Below, piece after piece: positions 18,508-28,317 of a stretch of 64,000 bases of DNA. Origin of the DNA: Acinetobacter puyangensis (GTDB taxonomy: Bacteria > Pseudomonadota > Gammaproteobacteria > Pseudomonadales > Moraxellaceae); assembly GCF_900096995.1 (NCBI RefSeq), contig NZ_OANT01000001.1, positions 896,086 through 960,085 on the forward strand, in the 5' to 3' direction. The position numbers were made by a program, and so were the translations under genes. Every line of letters starts with the position of its first letter. Position 1 is the first letter of the stretch. Under the pieces are notes generated by a model. That model did not search any database and was not told the DNA's origin. It was given only the letters and a program-made list of their open reading frames with translations.

Positions 18508-19329
18508 TTAATCGGCACGTAATAAATCATTTAAACTGGTTTTAGCACGGGTCTGTGCATCTACACGTTTTACAATGATTGCAGCATACAAGCTATATTT
18601 ACCATCTTTTGAGGGCAAGCTTCCCGGTACAACCACAGAACCAGCTGGTACACGACCATAATAAATTTCGCCAGTTTCACGGTCATAAATACGGGTTGAT
18701 TGACCGATATAAACACCCATTGAAATCACAGAACCTTCTTCTACAATGACGCCTTCAACGATTTCAGAACGCGCGCCAATGAAACAGTTATCTTCGATAA
18801 TGGTTGGACCTGCCTGTAAAGGTTCTAATACGCCACCAATACCAACACCACCGGATAAATGTACGTTTTTACCAATTTGTGCACATGAACCAACTGTGGC
18901 CCAAGTATCTACCATAGTGCTTTCATCAACATATGCACCGATATTGACATAAGATGGCATTAATACGACATTTTTTGCAATATAGCTGCCTTTACGAGCA
19001 ACAGCAGGAGGCACAACACGGATGCCCGAGTCTTTAAATTGTTGTTCAGTCCAGCCTGTAAATTTTGTATCTACTTTGTCAAAGAAACGTAAATCGCAAG
19101 ATTCTATAATTTTGTTATCATTCAGTTTAAATGACAATAAAACAGCTTTTTTTAACCATTGGTTAACAACCCATTCGCCATCCTGTTTTTCTGCAACGCG
19201 TAATGAGCCATTATCTAATCCAGCTAATGCCTCTTCTACAGCATTACGAATGTCCTGAGGACAATTTGTACTCGACAATTGAGCGCGATCTTCAAAGGCT
19301 TGTTCGATGATTTGAGCCAGTTGGGACAT
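18508..19329 (-). CDS. dapD: Tetrahydrodipicolinate N-succinyltransferase DapD
   Basis: 273-aa enzyme that transfers succinyl from succinyl-CoA to tetrahydrodipicolinate, in the succinylase branch of lysine and diaminopimelate synthesis. The N-terminal helical domain (1-100) is followed by a left-handed beta-helix of hexapeptide repeats ([35 protein letters not shown]) and the C-terminal [17 protein letters not shown]. Length is normal. The next enzyme of this route, DapC, is encoded at 32.5 kb. Confidence 0.98.
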   Translation of the reverse strand: MSQLAQIIEQAFEDRAQLSSTNCPQDIRNAVEEALAGLDNGSLRVAEKQDGEWVVNQWLKKAVLLSFKLNDNKIIESCDLRFFDKVDTKFTGWTEQQFKDSGIRVVPPAVARKGSYIAKNVVLMPSYVNIGAYVDESTMVDTWATVGSCAQIGKNVHLSGGVGIGGVLEPLQAGPTIIEDNCFIGARSEIVEGVIVEEGSVISMGVYIGQSTRIYDRETGEIYYGRVPAGSVVVPGSLPSKDGKYSLYAAIIVKRVDAQTRAKTSLNDLLRAD

Positions 19330-19556
19330 AGTCTTGTTCCGAAAATAAAATTTTGCAATATTCTACACGATTGATTAAACTTGCACAGTGCTTTGTAATT
19401 TTTTGAAATAAAGAATTATAGAATCAATATCTTATATAAAATGTATCAAAAGATTACAAAGTGGAAACAAAAAAACAGTCCATTTAGTCAGTTTTTCACG
19501 TAAAATTACTCATAATTCAAACAACAATGTCGTTTGGGTATCTTGAGGAGTATAAA

Positions 19557-20264
19557 ATGAAAATGTTACGTGTTTTAGCTGTAGCTGCCTTGGCAAGTTC
19601 TGCAACTTTTGCAATGGCAGACGAACAAGTCATCACTGAAGAAGGTATTGCATCTTTCTCTACTTTTAAACCAGCATCTGTTCGTGCCGAAGTGGGTACA
19701 ACTGGTTACGGTGGTGCATTAAGCTGGAGTGTAAACCCTTATACAGCGATTACTGCTGGTTATAACGGTGGTGATATTTCTTGGTCTGATGACATTAAAG
19801 TCAATGGTTCTAAATATGACCTAGACATGGACAATAAAACTGCATATTTAAATGCAGAAATTCGTCCATTTGCGAACTGGTTCTATGTTGCAGCGGGTGT
19901 AGGTTATTTAGATAACTCTTATGATTTAGATCGTCGTATTTCAAATGGTCGTGCTTTCGAAGTTAATAATCAAGGCTTCGTTGCTAATGGCGATGTTAAA
20001 ATTGCAGGTAATTTACATTACGACGGATTTGCACCATATCTAGGTTTAGGTTTTTCTCCAGCGATTACTAACCGTTGGGGCGTATTTGGTGAAGTAGGCG
20101 CTTATTACACAGGTAACCCTGATGTAGAATTGGCTGCCACTGGTAACTATACAAGTACAAATGATTTAGATTCAGCTGTACGAGCTGAAGAAGATAAAAT
20201 CCGTAATGATGACAAATACAAATGGGCTCCAGTTGCTAAAGTTGGTGTAAGCTTCCGCTTCTAA
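19557..20264 (+). CDS. Outer membrane beta-barrel protein
   Basis: 235-aa protein with a Sec signal (LRVLAVAALASSATFAMA) and a mature body of alternating strands ending in the C-terminal Phe (VGVSFRF) that BAM recognises. The strand pattern YTAITAGYNGG, KTAYLNAEIRPF, WFYVAAGVGYL, PYLGLGFSP and WGVFGEVGAYY suggests an eight-stranded barrel of the OmpA/OmpW superfamily, similar to abundant Acinetobacter surface proteins. No periplasmic peptidoglycan-binding domain is present. The ATG at 19557 is chosen for its GAGGAG site 6-7 nt upstream and because it begins the signal peptide. Cargo or role is unknown. Confidence 0.85.
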   Translation: MKMLRVLAVAALASSATFAMADEQVITEEGIASFSTFKPASVRAEVGTTGYGGALSWSVNPYTAITAGYNGGDISWSDDIKVNGSKYDLDMDNKTAYLNAEIRPFANWFYVAAGVGYLDNSYDLDRRISNGRAFEVNNQGFVANGDVKIAGNLHYDGFAPYLGLGFSPAITNRWGVFGEVGAYYTGNPDVELAATGNYTSTNDLDSAVRAEEDKIRNDDKYKWAPVAKVGVSFRF

Positions 20265-20287
20265 TCTTTAGTTAATTGATCCATTGA

Positions 20288-20316
20288 TAAAAGCGAGCTT
20301 CGGCTCGCTTTTTTGT
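20288..20316 (+). terminator. Terminator of the outer-membrane protein gene
   Basis: AAGCGAGC and GCTCGCTT arms close a TTCG tetraloop, followed by T4-G-TT. Confidence 0.93.
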
Positions 20317-20427
20317 TATTGATAATATGATTTGATACATAAGTTGTCGCAAGATAAAACCTTTTAATACTTGCAAGTTTCTCAATAACATATTAAAACT
20401 ATTAAGAGTTCATAACAGGGAAACACA

Positions 20428-21039
20428 ATGAAGCTGTATTATGCGCCGGGTGCATGTTCACTTGCATCACATATTATTTTAAATGAAATCAATGTTGATT
20501 TTGATCTGGAACGTGTTGATCTTAAAACACATACGACAGAAAAAGGGCAGGATTATTATACGATTAATCCCAAAGGTTATGTCCCTGCACTAGAAATTAA
20601 TCCTGGGTTGATGCTTACCGAAAATGTTGCGATATTACCATTTTTGGCACAGCACGATCCAAAACAGGATCTTATCCCACCATCAGGCTTGGGACGTGCC
20701 AAGGTACTGGAATGGCTAGGCTATTTAAATTCAGAATTACATGATGCTTATGCAGTCTTTTTTAGTCAGCCACTCGATGAAGAAGGTAAAAAACGTGCCT
20801 ATGCGGAAATTGACCGCTTGTTGCAATATATAGAAGATTATTTGGCAGAAGTTGATACGGATTATTTGGTCGATGACAATTTTGGTCCAGCAGATGCATA
20901 TCTTTTTGTACTGACAAACTGGTCCCAAGGTATTGGGCATGATCTGTCCAAGTTTAAAGAAATTAATGACCTGCGAGATGTTGTGTCACAACGCCAATCT
21001 GTACAAATTGCGATGCGTGATGAAGGTTTGATTAGCTAA
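20428..21039 (+). CDS. Glutathione S-transferase, beta class (GstA-like)
   Basis: 203-aa GST. The N-terminal thioredoxin-fold domain (1-80) starts KLYYAPGACSLASHIIL, where Cys10 is the beta-class catalytic Cys that can form a mixed disulfide with glutathione. NPKGYVPALEI supplies the cis-Pro and LTENVAILPFLA the glutathione contacts. The C-terminal all-helical domain (about 90-203) contains the conserved FGPADAYLFVLTNW capping motif. It is monocistronic with AACAGGGAAAC as binding site. A GTCAGGC/GCCTGAC stem at 21060-21091 follows but lacks a T-run. Confidence 0.92.
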   Translation: MKLYYAPGACSLASHIILNEINVDFDLERVDLKTHTTEKGQDYYTINPKGYVPALEINPGLMLTENVAILPFLAQHDPKQDLIPPSGLGRAKVLEWLGYLNSELHDAYAVFFSQPLDEEGKKRAYAEIDRLLQYIEDYLAEVDTDYLVDDNFGPADAYLFVLTNWSQGIGHDLSKFKEINDLRDVVSQRQSVQIAMRDEGLIS

Positions 21040-21166
21040 ATTTATATCGGTTTTGAAAGTCGTCAGGCAAATTTTACGCAATAAGCCTGACGCATCAAAT
21101 AAATATAACAATATACAGCTTGCGATAATCTTTGTAGATTTTATAGAAAAAGTTAGATCAGAAAAG

Positions 21167-21202
21167 TGAAAACCCTATCCATGACATATATCATCAATAG
21201 GG
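21167..21202 (-). terminator. Terminator of the DUF423-thiS-thiG operon
   Basis: On the minus strand CCCTA..ATGA pairs with TCAT..TAGGG around a TATATG loop, then TTTTC. It has moderate T-run strength and lies 22 bp past the thiG stop codon. Confidence 0.6.
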
Positions 21203-21224
21203 CAGAACAAAGCAAGAAAGAATA

Positions 21225-22034
21225 TTACTTAAAGAAATATCCTGTTTCTGGCGAGCTGGCATGTGCCAGATGTTTGCGTGGCATACGACCAGCAAGATAA
21301 GCTTCACGACCCGCCTCAATGGCTTTTTTCATGGCACTGGCCATTAGCACGGGATGTTGTGCCTGTGCAATCGCGGTATTCATTAACACACCATCACAGC
21401 CCAGTTCCATGGCAATGGCGGCATCACTTGCTGTACCCACACCGGCATCGACTAAAACAGGGACTTTGGCATTTTCGATAATCAGGGATAGTGTGTGCGG
21501 ATTTAAAATACCCAGACCGGAACCAATTAGGCTGCCTAAAGGCATGATGGCTACGCAGCCCATCGATTCAAGTTCCTGTGCCACAATAGGATCATCAGAG
21601 GTATAGACCATGACATCAAAACCGTCATCAATCAGAACCTGTGCAGCTTTTAAGGTTTCCACCACATTTGGATAGAGTGATTCCTGATTACCCAGCACTT
21701 CAAGTTTCACCAGATTGTGCCCATCAAGTAATTCACGTGCCAGTTGACAGGTACGAATTGCACTTTTGGCATCAAAACAGCCGGCAGTATTGGGTAAAAT
21801 GGTATATTTTTCTGGTGGAATAACCGAAAGCAGATTGGGCTGATTTGGATCTTGTCCAATATTTACTCGTCGAATGGCAACGGTGACAATTTCCGCACCG
21901 CTGGTCTGTATAGCAGCACCAGTTTCTTGCAAGTCCTTATATTTACCTGTTCCAACCAATAGGCGTGAGGTAAATTCACGTTGTCCTATTTTAAAGCTTG
22001 AATCTTGCATAATATTTTTAGCTATAACCTCCAT
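21225..22034 (-). CDS. thiG: Thiazole synthase ThiG
   Basis: 269-aa TIM-barrel enzyme that forms the thiazole ring of thiamine from deoxyxylulose phosphate, the ThiS-thiocarboxylate sulfur and an imine. Motifs are [14 protein letters not shown], the Schiff-base Lys in [22 protein letters not shown] and [14 protein letters not shown]. The start is uncertain. The ATG at 22034 begins 2 bp after the thiS stop, suiting translational coupling; an ATG eight codons later starts closer to the usual family N-terminus, but its GGAGG lies too far upstream (about 17 nt). Confidence 0.97.
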   Translation of the reverse strand: MEVIAKNIMQDSSFKIGQREFTSRLLVGTGKYKDLQETGAAIQTSGAEIVTVAIRRVNIGQDPNQPNLLSVIPPEKYTILPNTAGCFDAKSAIRTCQLARELLDGHNLVKLEVLGNQESLYPNVVETLKAAQVLIDDGFDVMVYTSDDPIVAQELESMGCVAIMPLGSLIGSGLGILNPHTLSLIIENAKVPVLVDAGVGTASDAAIAMELGCDGVLMNTAIAQAQHPVLMASAMKKAIEAGREAYLAGRMPRKHLAHASSPETGYFFK

Positions 22035-22036
22035 AT

Positions 22037-22240
22037 TTAACCGCCACCCACTGCATGGATGATTTCTATATGGTCATTTGGCGCAATCGGTGTTTCGGCC
22101 AAACGACTTTTGGGAATGATTTGTTCATTCAATTCAACCGCAAACCGTTTACCTTCCAAGTGAAGGTCCTGCACTAATGCTAACAGGTCAAGGTGGGTTG
22201 TTTGTTGGCTTTCGCCATTTAAAATAATGGAGATGGTCAT
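22037..22240 (-). CDS. thiS: Sulfur carrier protein ThiS
   Basis: 67-aa ubiquitin-fold carrier ending in Gly-Gly-Gly (HAVGGG); the C-terminal Gly-Gly is adenylated and loaded with sulfur for thiazole synthesis. The IILNGESQQ start and [15 protein letters not shown] end are typical. It sits 7 bp after the DUF423 gene and 2 bp before thiG. ThiF, the adenylating partner, is not in the window. Confidence 0.95.
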   Translation of the reverse strand: MTISIILNGESQQTTHLDLLALVQDLHLEGKRFAVELNEQIIPKSRLAETPIAPNDHIEIIHAVGGG

Positions 22241-22247
22241 ATCGTAT

Positions 22248-22613
22248 CTAGTGTGCAGTTTTAAATGCTTGCCAGGCTAAAGTTATCCAGCCCAGAATCA
22301 TGAATAAGCCGCCAATTGGCGTGATTGCGCCTAAGCCTCGTGGTAAACCGAGCGCCATGATGTAGAGTGAACCACAAAACAAGACAATGCCAATTTGAAT
22401 TAGCCAGAAAGGGGCTTTAATGGCCAGCTGGGGCAGTGTTCTGGCGATAATGCCTAAAGCAAGCAGTCCCAGCGCATGATAAAAGAAATAGTCTGTGGCC
22501 GTTTGCCACCAGACCAATTGCTCAGGAGAGGCAATTTTTTTTAAACCATGTGCTCCGAATGCGCCAAGCATAACAGCAAGTGCTAAATTAATTGCAGCGA
22601 TACCTAGCCACAT
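22248..22613 (-). CDS. DUF423 small membrane protein (YgdD-like)
   Basis: 121-aa inner-membrane protein with four hydrophobic helices. It carries the family start WLGIAAINLALAVMLGAFGAHGLK, the TATDYFFYHALGLLALG helix and the GAITPIGGLFMILGW motif. Function is unknown. The frame is open to a GTG at 22646, but that codon lies in the rpoH terminator; the ATG at 22613 has AGGAG about 10 nt upstream. It heads the thiS-thiG transcript, though there is no known link to thiamine. Confidence 0.88.
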   Translation of the reverse strand: MWLGIAAINLALAVMLGAFGAHGLKKIASPEQLVWWQTATDYFFYHALGLLALGIIARTLPQLAIKAPFWLIQIGIVLFCGSLYIMALGLPRGLGAITPIGGLFMILGWITLAWQAFKTAH

Positions 22614-22633
22614 CTCGTGCTTGCTCCTATATA

Positions 22634-22660
22634 AATAAAAAGGCACCTAAAAAGATGCCT
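22634..22660 (-). terminator. Terminator of rpoH
   Basis: AGGCATCT and AGGTGCCT arms (one mismatch) are followed by a TTTTTATTT tract on the minus strand, directly after rpoH. Confidence 0.85.
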
Positions 22661-22678
22661 ATAAGTGTAACCTGATTT

Positions 22679-23548
22679 TTAACCGGCAGACATGGCAACT
22701 TTGATTTTTTCCATCGCATTTTTTTCGAGCTGACGGATACGCTCTGCGGATACATTATATTCTGCTGCAAGTTCATGTAAAGTGGATTTATTATCATCCA
22801 ACCAGCGACGTTGCAGAATATTACGTGAACGGTCGTCCAGTTGTTCCATGGCTTCATGTAAAGCATGGGTATTTTGATCTTCCCAGTCTTCCTCTTCAAT
22901 TAGGCGGGCAGGATCGTAGCGGTTATCTTCCAGATATAATGCGGGAGCAGTGTAATGACTGTCATCGTCATCATCATTTTGTGCTTCAAAGGCAGCATCA
23001 TAGGCAGTAAGGCGACCTTCCATTTCCAGAACTTGTTCCGGGGTCACGTTTAGATCATTGGCAATTGCCTGTGCTTCTTCCAGTGTCAGTTTTTTACTGG
23101 ATTTTTTTAGACTGCGTAGATTAAAAAACAGTTTGCGTTGTGCTTTGGTGGTGGCAACTTTAACAATACGCCAGTTACGAATCACATATTCGTGAATTTC
23201 GGCTTTAATCCAATGGACTGCAAAGGAAACCAGACGTACACCCATGGTCGGGTCAAAGCGTTTTACTGCTTTCATCAGGCCTAAATTGCCTTCCTGAATC
23301 AGATCCCCCTGTGGTAAGCCATAACCTGCGTAACTGCGTGCGATATGAACCACAAAACGTAAATGTGACATTACCAGCATTTTGGCAGCATCAAGATCCT
23401 GATCATAATAATAGCGTTCGGCAAGTTCTTTTTCTTGCTCTGCGGTTAGAATCGGAATTTGATTCACCGTACTGATATAGGCACCGAGATTTACACCTGG
23501 CGCAGACAACGACAGGGGCATCAATTGGTTGCTACTGTCAGTAGTCAT
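22679..23548 (-). CDS. rpoH: Heat-shock sigma factor RpoH (sigma-32)
   Basis: 289-aa sigma-70-family factor. Region 2 is present ([36 protein letters not shown], with the -10-reading helix [19 protein letters not shown]). The RpoH box region [10 protein letters not shown] follows. Region 4 with its helix-turn-helix is [25 protein letters not shown]. An acidic insert, DDDDDSHY (about 194-201), lies between regions 3 and 4. It directs heat-shock transcription; FtsH, which degrades it in E. coli, is encoded 10 kb away. Confidence 0.97.
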   Translation of the reverse strand: MTTDSSNQLMPLSLSAPGVNLGAYISTVNQIPILTAEQEKELAERYYYDQDLDAAKMLVMSHLRFVVHIARSYAGYGLPQGDLIQEGNLGLMKAVKRFDPTMGVRLVSFAVHWIKAEIHEYVIRNWRIVKVATTKAQRKLFFNLRSLKKSSKKLTLEEAQAIANDLNVTPEQVLEMEGRLTAYDAAFEAQNDDDDDSHYTAPALYLEDNRYDPARLIEEEDWEDQNTHALHEAMEQLDDRSRNILQRRWLDDNKSTLHELAAEYNVSAERIRQLEKNAMEKIKVAMSAG

Positions 23549-23705
23549 GTAAACTCCTTGATAGGGTATGGAATTCCCAAAGCTTTATCTTAAAGAGAAG
23601 CCCAATAATATGTAAGTGAGAATGCGTTTAAATATGTAATTAAATAATTTTAAAGTGAGTTTAGGCGCTTGGCAATCGCTTTATCCATCACAGAAGATGC
23701 TTTGG

Positions 23706-23939
23706 TTAATTTTCAATATAATAATGAAATTCATCAGTTTTAATTTCAGTTTTCAGTAATTTAAGTTGCTGTACCTGACAAAAATGTACCAGATCCTGCT
23801 GACTATGAGGGTCGGTACTTTTAACCAGAATAATTTGACCTGATGGTAGTGTTTTTAATGCGCGTTTTAGCATTAAAATTGGCATCGGACAGGGCTGTTG
23901 CCGGGCATCGACAAGCTGGTTAACGTGAAGTTGGGACAT
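23706..23939 (-). CDS. TusA-family sulfurtransferase
   Basis: 77-aa SirA/TusA/YeeD-fold protein. The catalytic Cys is in the CPMPILMLKRAL motif (residues 17-28), which forms a persulfide in the family. TusA itself passes sulfur to tRNA thiolation; other members serve molybdenum-cofactor or thiosulfate routes, so the exact role is open. The ATG directly follows the lpxH stop codon (TAA then ATG), so translation is probably coupled. Confidence 0.88.
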   Translation of the reverse strand: MSQLHVNQLVDARQQPCPMPILMLKRALKTLPSGQIILVKSTDPHSQQDLVHFCQVQQLKLLKTEIKTDEFHYYIEN

Positions 23940-24680
23940 TTAAAATTGCCAGTCAAAAAATTCTATATCGGTTGCGGAGCGCAATAACAAAACTTTAGCA
24001 CAACCATGCTGTGTTTGCCCATCATTTTCACGCCAGTCACCCAATACGATACGCTGTTGTGTCGGTGAAATCTCATGAATTGCAGGGCGGTGGGTATGTC
24101 CATGAATCAGTAGATTGATTCCTTGAATTTGTTGTAATACTTCTGCCTCATTGACATCAATGGGTTGATAATGCTGAGTTGTTTGTCGAGCCTGACTTTT
24201 TTTACGGAAAAAATCGCCTAAGCGTTTTTTTAAATAAAACGGTAATAATTTTAAGCTACCAAGTAACAATGGATTACGAATAATTTTTTTAAAGCGTTGG
24301 TAGGCCACATCATCAGTACATAAGGCATCCCCATGTTCCAGACGGATGTTTAAACCTTGCCATTGATAAACATAAGGTTCAGTTAACAGTTGCCCGCCAA
24401 AACGGTCCAGAAATCGCTGTCCCAGAACAAAATCACGATTGCCACACAGAAAATAAACCTTGTTTCCGGTTGCGGTAAAGGCTCTGAGTTGTTTGACAAT
24501 CGGCAATAACCATTCTCCCGGATTGCCATCAGATAACCAAGCATTAAACCAGTCACCTAGAATATAGAGTGCAGTGGGTTGCTGTTGGTAATGTTGCAGT
24601 AATGATAAAAACCCGTGAACCAGTCGGGGGTGATCTTCTGAGAGGTGTAAATCCGAGATAAATAATTGTTGCATAAGCAT
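23940..24680 (-). CDS. lpxH: UDP-2,3-diacylglucosamine diphosphatase LpxH
   Basis: 246-aa peripheral membrane metallophosphoesterase that releases lipid X from UDP-diacylglucosamine in lipid A synthesis. The metal-site motifs are FISDLHLS, LGDWFNAW, GNRDFVLG, EHGD and the C-terminal GHTHRPA, all intact. The usual GDLFE reads GDWFN. The ATG at 24680 has GGAGGGAA 4 nt upstream, but that site is locked in a 10-bp hairpin. It lies between ppiB and tusA on the same strand. Confidence 0.95.
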   Translation of the reverse strand: MLMQQLFISDLHLSEDHPRLVHGFLSLLQHYQQQPTALYILGDWFNAWLSDGNPGEWLLPIVKQLRAFTATGNKVYFLCGNRDFVLGQRFLDRFGGQLLTEPYVYQWQGLNIRLEHGDALCTDDVAYQRFKKIIRNPLLLGSLKLLPFYLKKRLGDFFRKKSQARQTTQHYQPIDVNEAEVLQQIQGINLLIHGHTHRPAIHEISPTQQRIVLGDWRENDGQTQHGCAKVLLLRSATDIEFFDWQF

Positions 24681-24684
24681 CAGC

Positions 24685-24713
24685 TTCCCTCCTTATGTTG
24701 AAGAAGGAGGGAA
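24685..24713 (-). promoter_or_regulatory. Hairpin sequestering the lpxH ribosome-binding site
   Basis: On the minus strand TTCCCTCCTT (24704-24713) pairs perfectly with AAGGAGGGAA (24685-24694) around a 9-nt loop. The second arm contains the whole lpxH Shine-Dalgarno sequence. No T-run follows, so it is not a terminator. It resembles the CCTCCCTTTAAGAAGGGAGG hairpin at 53.4 kb and may be a degraded copy of that repeat. Confidence 0.6.
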
Positions 24714-24723
24714 TGAAGATTGA

Positions 24724-25233
24724 TTATTCGGCAATAATTTTTGCAGATTCAATCACAACATTTTCCAACGGAACGTCCTGATGATAGCCACGGCTGCCAG
24801 TGCGTACGTTTTTGATGGTATTCACCACATCCAAGCCTTCAACCACTTTACCAAATACAGCATAGCCCCAACCTTGTGCGGTTTTACCGGTATGATTTAA
24901 AAAGCTATTACTTTTCACATTGATAAAAAATTGTGTAGATGCAGAATGTGGCGCTTGCGTACGCGCCATTGCCACGGTGCCTTCGTCATTAGTTAAACCG
25001 TTATCTGCTTCATTTTCAATTGAATCGCGGGTTGCTTTTTCCTTGAAGTTTTCGTCCATGCCACCGCCTTGGATCATAAAACCATCAATCACACGGTGAA
25101 AGATTACACCATCATAGAAACCGTCACGAACATATTGTAAAAAGTTCTCTACAGTTTTAGGTGCTTTTTCACTGTTTAACTCTAGTACAATACGACCTTT
25201 ATTGGTGTTTAATTCAACTTGAGGAAAACTCAT
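24724..25233 (-). CDS. ppiB: Peptidyl-prolyl cis-trans isomerase, cyclophilin type (PpiB-like)
   Basis: 169-aa cyclophilin without a signal peptide, so cytoplasmic. The active-site Arg and Phe are in [14 protein letters not shown], the substrate groove in [18 protein letters not shown], and the C-terminal strand in [14 protein letters not shown]. In the family it speeds isomerisation of prolyl peptide bonds in folding proteins. It heads a likely ppiB-lpxH-tusA transcript. Confidence 0.95.
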   Translation of the reverse strand: MSFPQVELNTNKGRIVLELNSEKAPKTVENFLQYVRDGFYDGVIFHRVIDGFMIQGGGMDENFKEKATRDSIENEADNGLTNDEGTVAMARTQAPHSASTQFFINVKSNSFLNHTGKTAQGWGYAVFGKVVEGLDVVNTIKNVRTGSRGYHQDVPLENVVIESAKIIAE

Positions 25234-25415
25234 TGATACATCTCCTGATCATGGACTGTAAAAAGCCATGTGTTTTTAGTTGAGAGAAGGATAAGCAAAC
25301 TGTAAACTGCATGGCAAGTAAAAAAACAAATTTTCCATATAGAAAATTGCTATTTTGAGCAAGATTCCCGAAAATTTGTACTTTGTTGTTTAACTTTAAC
25401 CTATTTTAGTGATGT

Positions 25416-27143
25416 ATGACTATGAACTCAAAAGATGCTGTAACTCATGTGCCGAATATTCCTTCAACAAATTCTGATGTTGCAAGCGAACAGCAAGTAC
25501 AGCAACAGCCGGGTTTAGATTTCATCCGTCAGGTGATTACCGATGATCTGGACAGTGGTCGTACACAACATGTGGTAACACGTTTTCCACCTGAGCCAAA
25601 TGGTTATTTACATATTGGCCATGTCAAAGCCATTTGTCTGAATTTTGGAATTGCAGAAGAATATAACGGTTATTGTAATTTACGTTTTGATGATACCAAT
25701 CCGGATGCCGAAGAGCAGGAATATGTTGATGGTATTGCCAATGATGTCAAATGGTTGGGATTTCAGTGGCAGGATCAGCCGCGTTATGCATCTAGCTATT
25801 TTGAACAGTTGTATCAATGGGCATTGCAATTGATACAACAGGGCGATGCCTATGTCGATTTACAAACACCGGAAGAAATTCGTATCAACCGTGGTAATTT
25901 CAATGAGGCAGGTAAAAATTCACCGTATCGTGATGCCAGTGTAGATGAGAATCTGGCACGATTCGAGCAAATGCGTAATGGTGAATTGGGCGAAGGCGAA
26001 GCGGTATTGCGTGCCAAAATTGATATGGCCAGCGCAAATGTCCATATGCGTGATCCGATTTTATATCGTGTGTTGCATTCCGATCATCATCAAACAGGGG
26101 ATACTTGGAAAATTTATCCGATGTATGATTATGCTCATCCGTTATCCGATGCCATTGAAGGGGTGACACATTCCTTGTGTACATTGGAGTTTCAGGATCA
26201 TCGTCCATTCTATGACTGGGTGATTGAAAAAGTTCACTCACAGGCTGTGCCACGTCAGTATGAGTCTTCCCGTTTAAATATTGACTACACCATTACTTCA
26301 AAACGGAAATTACGTCGTCTGGTTGAAGGTGGTTTTGTTAATGGCTGGGATGATCCGCGTATGCCAACTGTGGTCGGTATGCGCCGTCGTGGTTTTACCG
26401 CAGAAGGCTTAAAAGATTTCTGTAAACGTGTTGGCGTATCCAAAACGGATGGTATTGTCGATGTGGCGATGCTGGAATTTTGTATTCGTCAATCACTGGA
26501 AAATACTGCTGCCCGTGGTATGGCCGTGTTAAATCCATTAAAAGTCACCTTAACCAACTTGCCTGAAGAACTGGACTTAAGCCATGCTCGTCATCCAAAT
26601 GTGGATATGGGAGAACGAATTATTCCTTTGACCAAGGAAATCTATATTGATCGTAAGGATTTTGAAGAAGTTCCACCAAAAGGCTTTAAACGGTTGATTC
26701 CACAGGGGGAAGTACGTTTACGTCATGCCTATGTGATTAAATGTGATGAAGTGATTAAAGATGCCAATGGCGAAGTGATCGAATTGAAATGCTCAATTGA
26801 TCCGGACACACTAGGTAAAAATCCGGAAGGCCGTAAAGTCAAAGGTGTAATTCACTGGGTCTCTGCTTCCAAAGGTATTCCTGCCGAAGTGCGTATTTAT
26901 GAGCGTTTATTTAGTGCAGCTGATCCGGAACAGGGTGAAGATTTTCTGGAAAATTTAAATCCAGATTCTCTTAAAGTGGTGCAGGCTGTGGTTGAACCAG
27001 CATTGGCTCTGGCAGAAAAAGAGCAGCGTTTCCAGTTTGAACGGGAAGGTTATTTTGTTGCAGATCGTTATGATCATTTATATGAAAAACCAGTATTTAA
27101 CCGTATTCTAGATTTAAGAGACAGCTTTAAAGCACCTAAATAA
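25416..27143 (+). CDS. glnS: Glutaminyl-tRNA synthetase GlnS
   Basis: 575-aa class I aminoacyl-tRNA synthetase. The HIGH motif lies in [13 protein letters not shown] (about 63-75). The KMSKS counterpart is TSKRKLRRL (near 290). The DDTNP and [11 protein letters not shown] motifs that contact glutamine and the tRNA acceptor end are present. The C-terminal anticodon-binding beta-barrels start about residue 360. It is slightly longer than the E. coli enzyme because of a poorly conserved N-terminal 30 residues; a second Met two codons in is an alternative start. Confidence 0.98.
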   Translation: MTMNSKDAVTHVPNIPSTNSDVASEQQVQQQPGLDFIRQVITDDLDSGRTQHVVTRFPPEPNGYLHIGHVKAICLNFGIAEEYNGYCNLRFDDTNPDAEEQEYVDGIANDVKWLGFQWQDQPRYASSYFEQLYQWALQLIQQGDAYVDLQTPEEIRINRGNFNEAGKNSPYRDASVDENLARFEQMRNGELGEGEAVLRAKIDMASANVHMRDPILYRVLHSDHHQTGDTWKIYPMYDYAHPLSDAIEGVTHSLCTLEFQDHRPFYDWVIEKVHSQAVPRQYESSRLNIDYTITSKRKLRRLVEGGFVNGWDDPRMPTVVGMRRRGFTAEGLKDFCKRVGVSKTDGIVDVAMLEFCIRQSLENTAARGMAVLNPLKVTLTNLPEELDLSHARHPNVDMGERIIPLTKEIYIDRKDFEEVPPKGFKRLIPQGEVRLRHAYVIKCDEVIKDANGEVIELKCSIDPDTLGKNPEGRKVKGVIHWVSASKGIPAEVRIYERLFSAADPEQGEDFLENLNPDSLKVVQAVVEPALALAEKEQRFQFEREGYFVADRYDHLYEKPVFNRILDLRDSFKAPK

Positions 27144-27170
27144 GTCACGGTTATTTTATTCAGCGTATCT

Positions 27171-27200
27171 AAAAAAGACTTCAAATTTGAGGTCTTTTTT
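27171..27200. terminator. Bidirectional terminator between glnS and a LysR gene
   Basis: The palindrome AAAAAAGACTTCAAATTTGA continues into GGTCTTTTTT, forming an 8-bp core stem with A6/T6 flanks. It overlaps the last bases of the convergent LysR stop codon. Confidence 0.9.
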
Positions 27201-28080
27201 ATGCTTTATGTCTTGATTGTTTGACCAGCTCGATAAAGTGCTGTGCAGCTTTACCCAAGGGTCTTTCCCGACTCCAGACCAGATCGATACATAAGGTAAT
27301 ACTTGGACAGAAATCTTCTACGTCAATGAGTGCCAGCGTTTGATTTTTTAAATGATCTTCAATATAGGATTGCGGTAAAAAGCCCCAGGCAAGACCAGCA
27401 TGAATAATATCCACAGCAAAATATTGATTATCTGTTTGCCAACTATGATAAGACAATTGCAAAACTGAGGTGGATTGATTTTCACGGCTATTAAACACGA
27501 TCTGGCGATGCTGTAATAAATCATCATAACTGGCTTTTTGATGGTATAAGGGGTGATTAGGCGCAACCACAGCCACCATATTTTCTTTACCAATTTCAAT
27601 AAATTGTTCAATCCCATTTAGGCTTTGACGTTCCAGTAAAATGGCAAAATTGACTCGACCCGACAATACCGATTCCAGTGCTTCCTGTTGCGGTAAGGTT
27701 AAAATCTCTAATTTTAATAAAGGGTAATATTCACTAAGTTGCCGAAATATATTGGTCCAGATTAGGCTTTCTAGTTCCGTGGCAAAGGCAATACTCAAGA
27801 CTGGTTCAACATGATCGGCAAGTTGCAGGGCGTGGTTCTGCCATTGTTGCATCACGGCGAGCGTTTGTAAGGTGGATTGATAAAGACTTAAAGCAGCCGG
27901 TGTTGGTTGTGGTTCGCGTTTGGAGCGATCAAACAGACTTAATGCCAATTCATCTTCGAGTTGGGAAATCGCCATACTCACAGCTGAGGGGGCCTTACCC
28001 AGTTTTCGCGCGGTGGCAGAAAATGATCCGGTTTCTATCGCGGTTTTGAATACCAGTAAAAGTTCCTGATTAAGATTCAT
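27199..28080 (-). CDS. LysR-family transcriptional regulator
   Basis: 293-aa regulator. The winged helix is at 1-62, with recognition region SATARKLGKAPSAVSMAISQLE. The periplasmic-binding-protein-like effector domain spans about 88-290. The ATG at 28080 is preferred over an open extension upstream because GGGAAAG lies 6 nt before it. Its target is unknown; glnS is convergent and the FKBP gene is divergent 237 bp away. Confidence 0.88.
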   Translation of the reverse strand: MNLNQELLLVFKTAIETGSFSATARKLGKAPSAVSMAISQLEDELALSLFDRSKREPQPTPAALSLYQSTLQTLAVMQQWQNHALQLADHVEPVLSIAFATELESLIWTNIFRQLSEYYPLLKLEILTLPQQEALESVLSGRVNFAILLERQSLNGIEQFIEIGKENMVAVVAPNHPLYHQKASYDDLLQHRQIVFNSRENQSTSVLQLSYHSWQTDNQYFAVDIIHAGLAWGFLPQSYIEDHLKNQTLALIDVEDFCPSITLCIDLVWSRERPLGKAAQHFIELVKQSRHKA

Positions 28081-28317
28081 CAATGACTTTCCCAAAAATA
28101 AAAAAATGCAGTCCAAAAGGGGAACATGGACTGCAAATACGATAATCTGCCTGGAGAACAGATTACCTCAAAATTGATCATTGGGCATGATTTTTGTCGA
28201 CTAATCCTTGATTATTAATATGGTGATTAAAAAAGCAAAATCAAGGCGCAATCTTTACTTTTCTTGTCAGCCAGAAACAGTTTATCATGTGCGCATCAAA
28301 ATTAAGGGTGTACCATC

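Noticed and set aside
21060..21091. GTCAGGC/GCCTGAC stem after the GST gene as a terminator
   Set aside because: No T-run follows on either strand, so intrinsic termination is not supported.
22034..22260. TPP riboswitch before thiS-thiG
   Set aside because: The gap to the DUF423 gene is 7 bp and shows none of the conserved CUGAGA or ACCUGA blocks.
23549..23705. RNA thermometer at the start or regulatory RNA around rpoH
   Set aside because: I saw no convincing stem pairing with the rpoH start region; it cannot be excluded without folding software.
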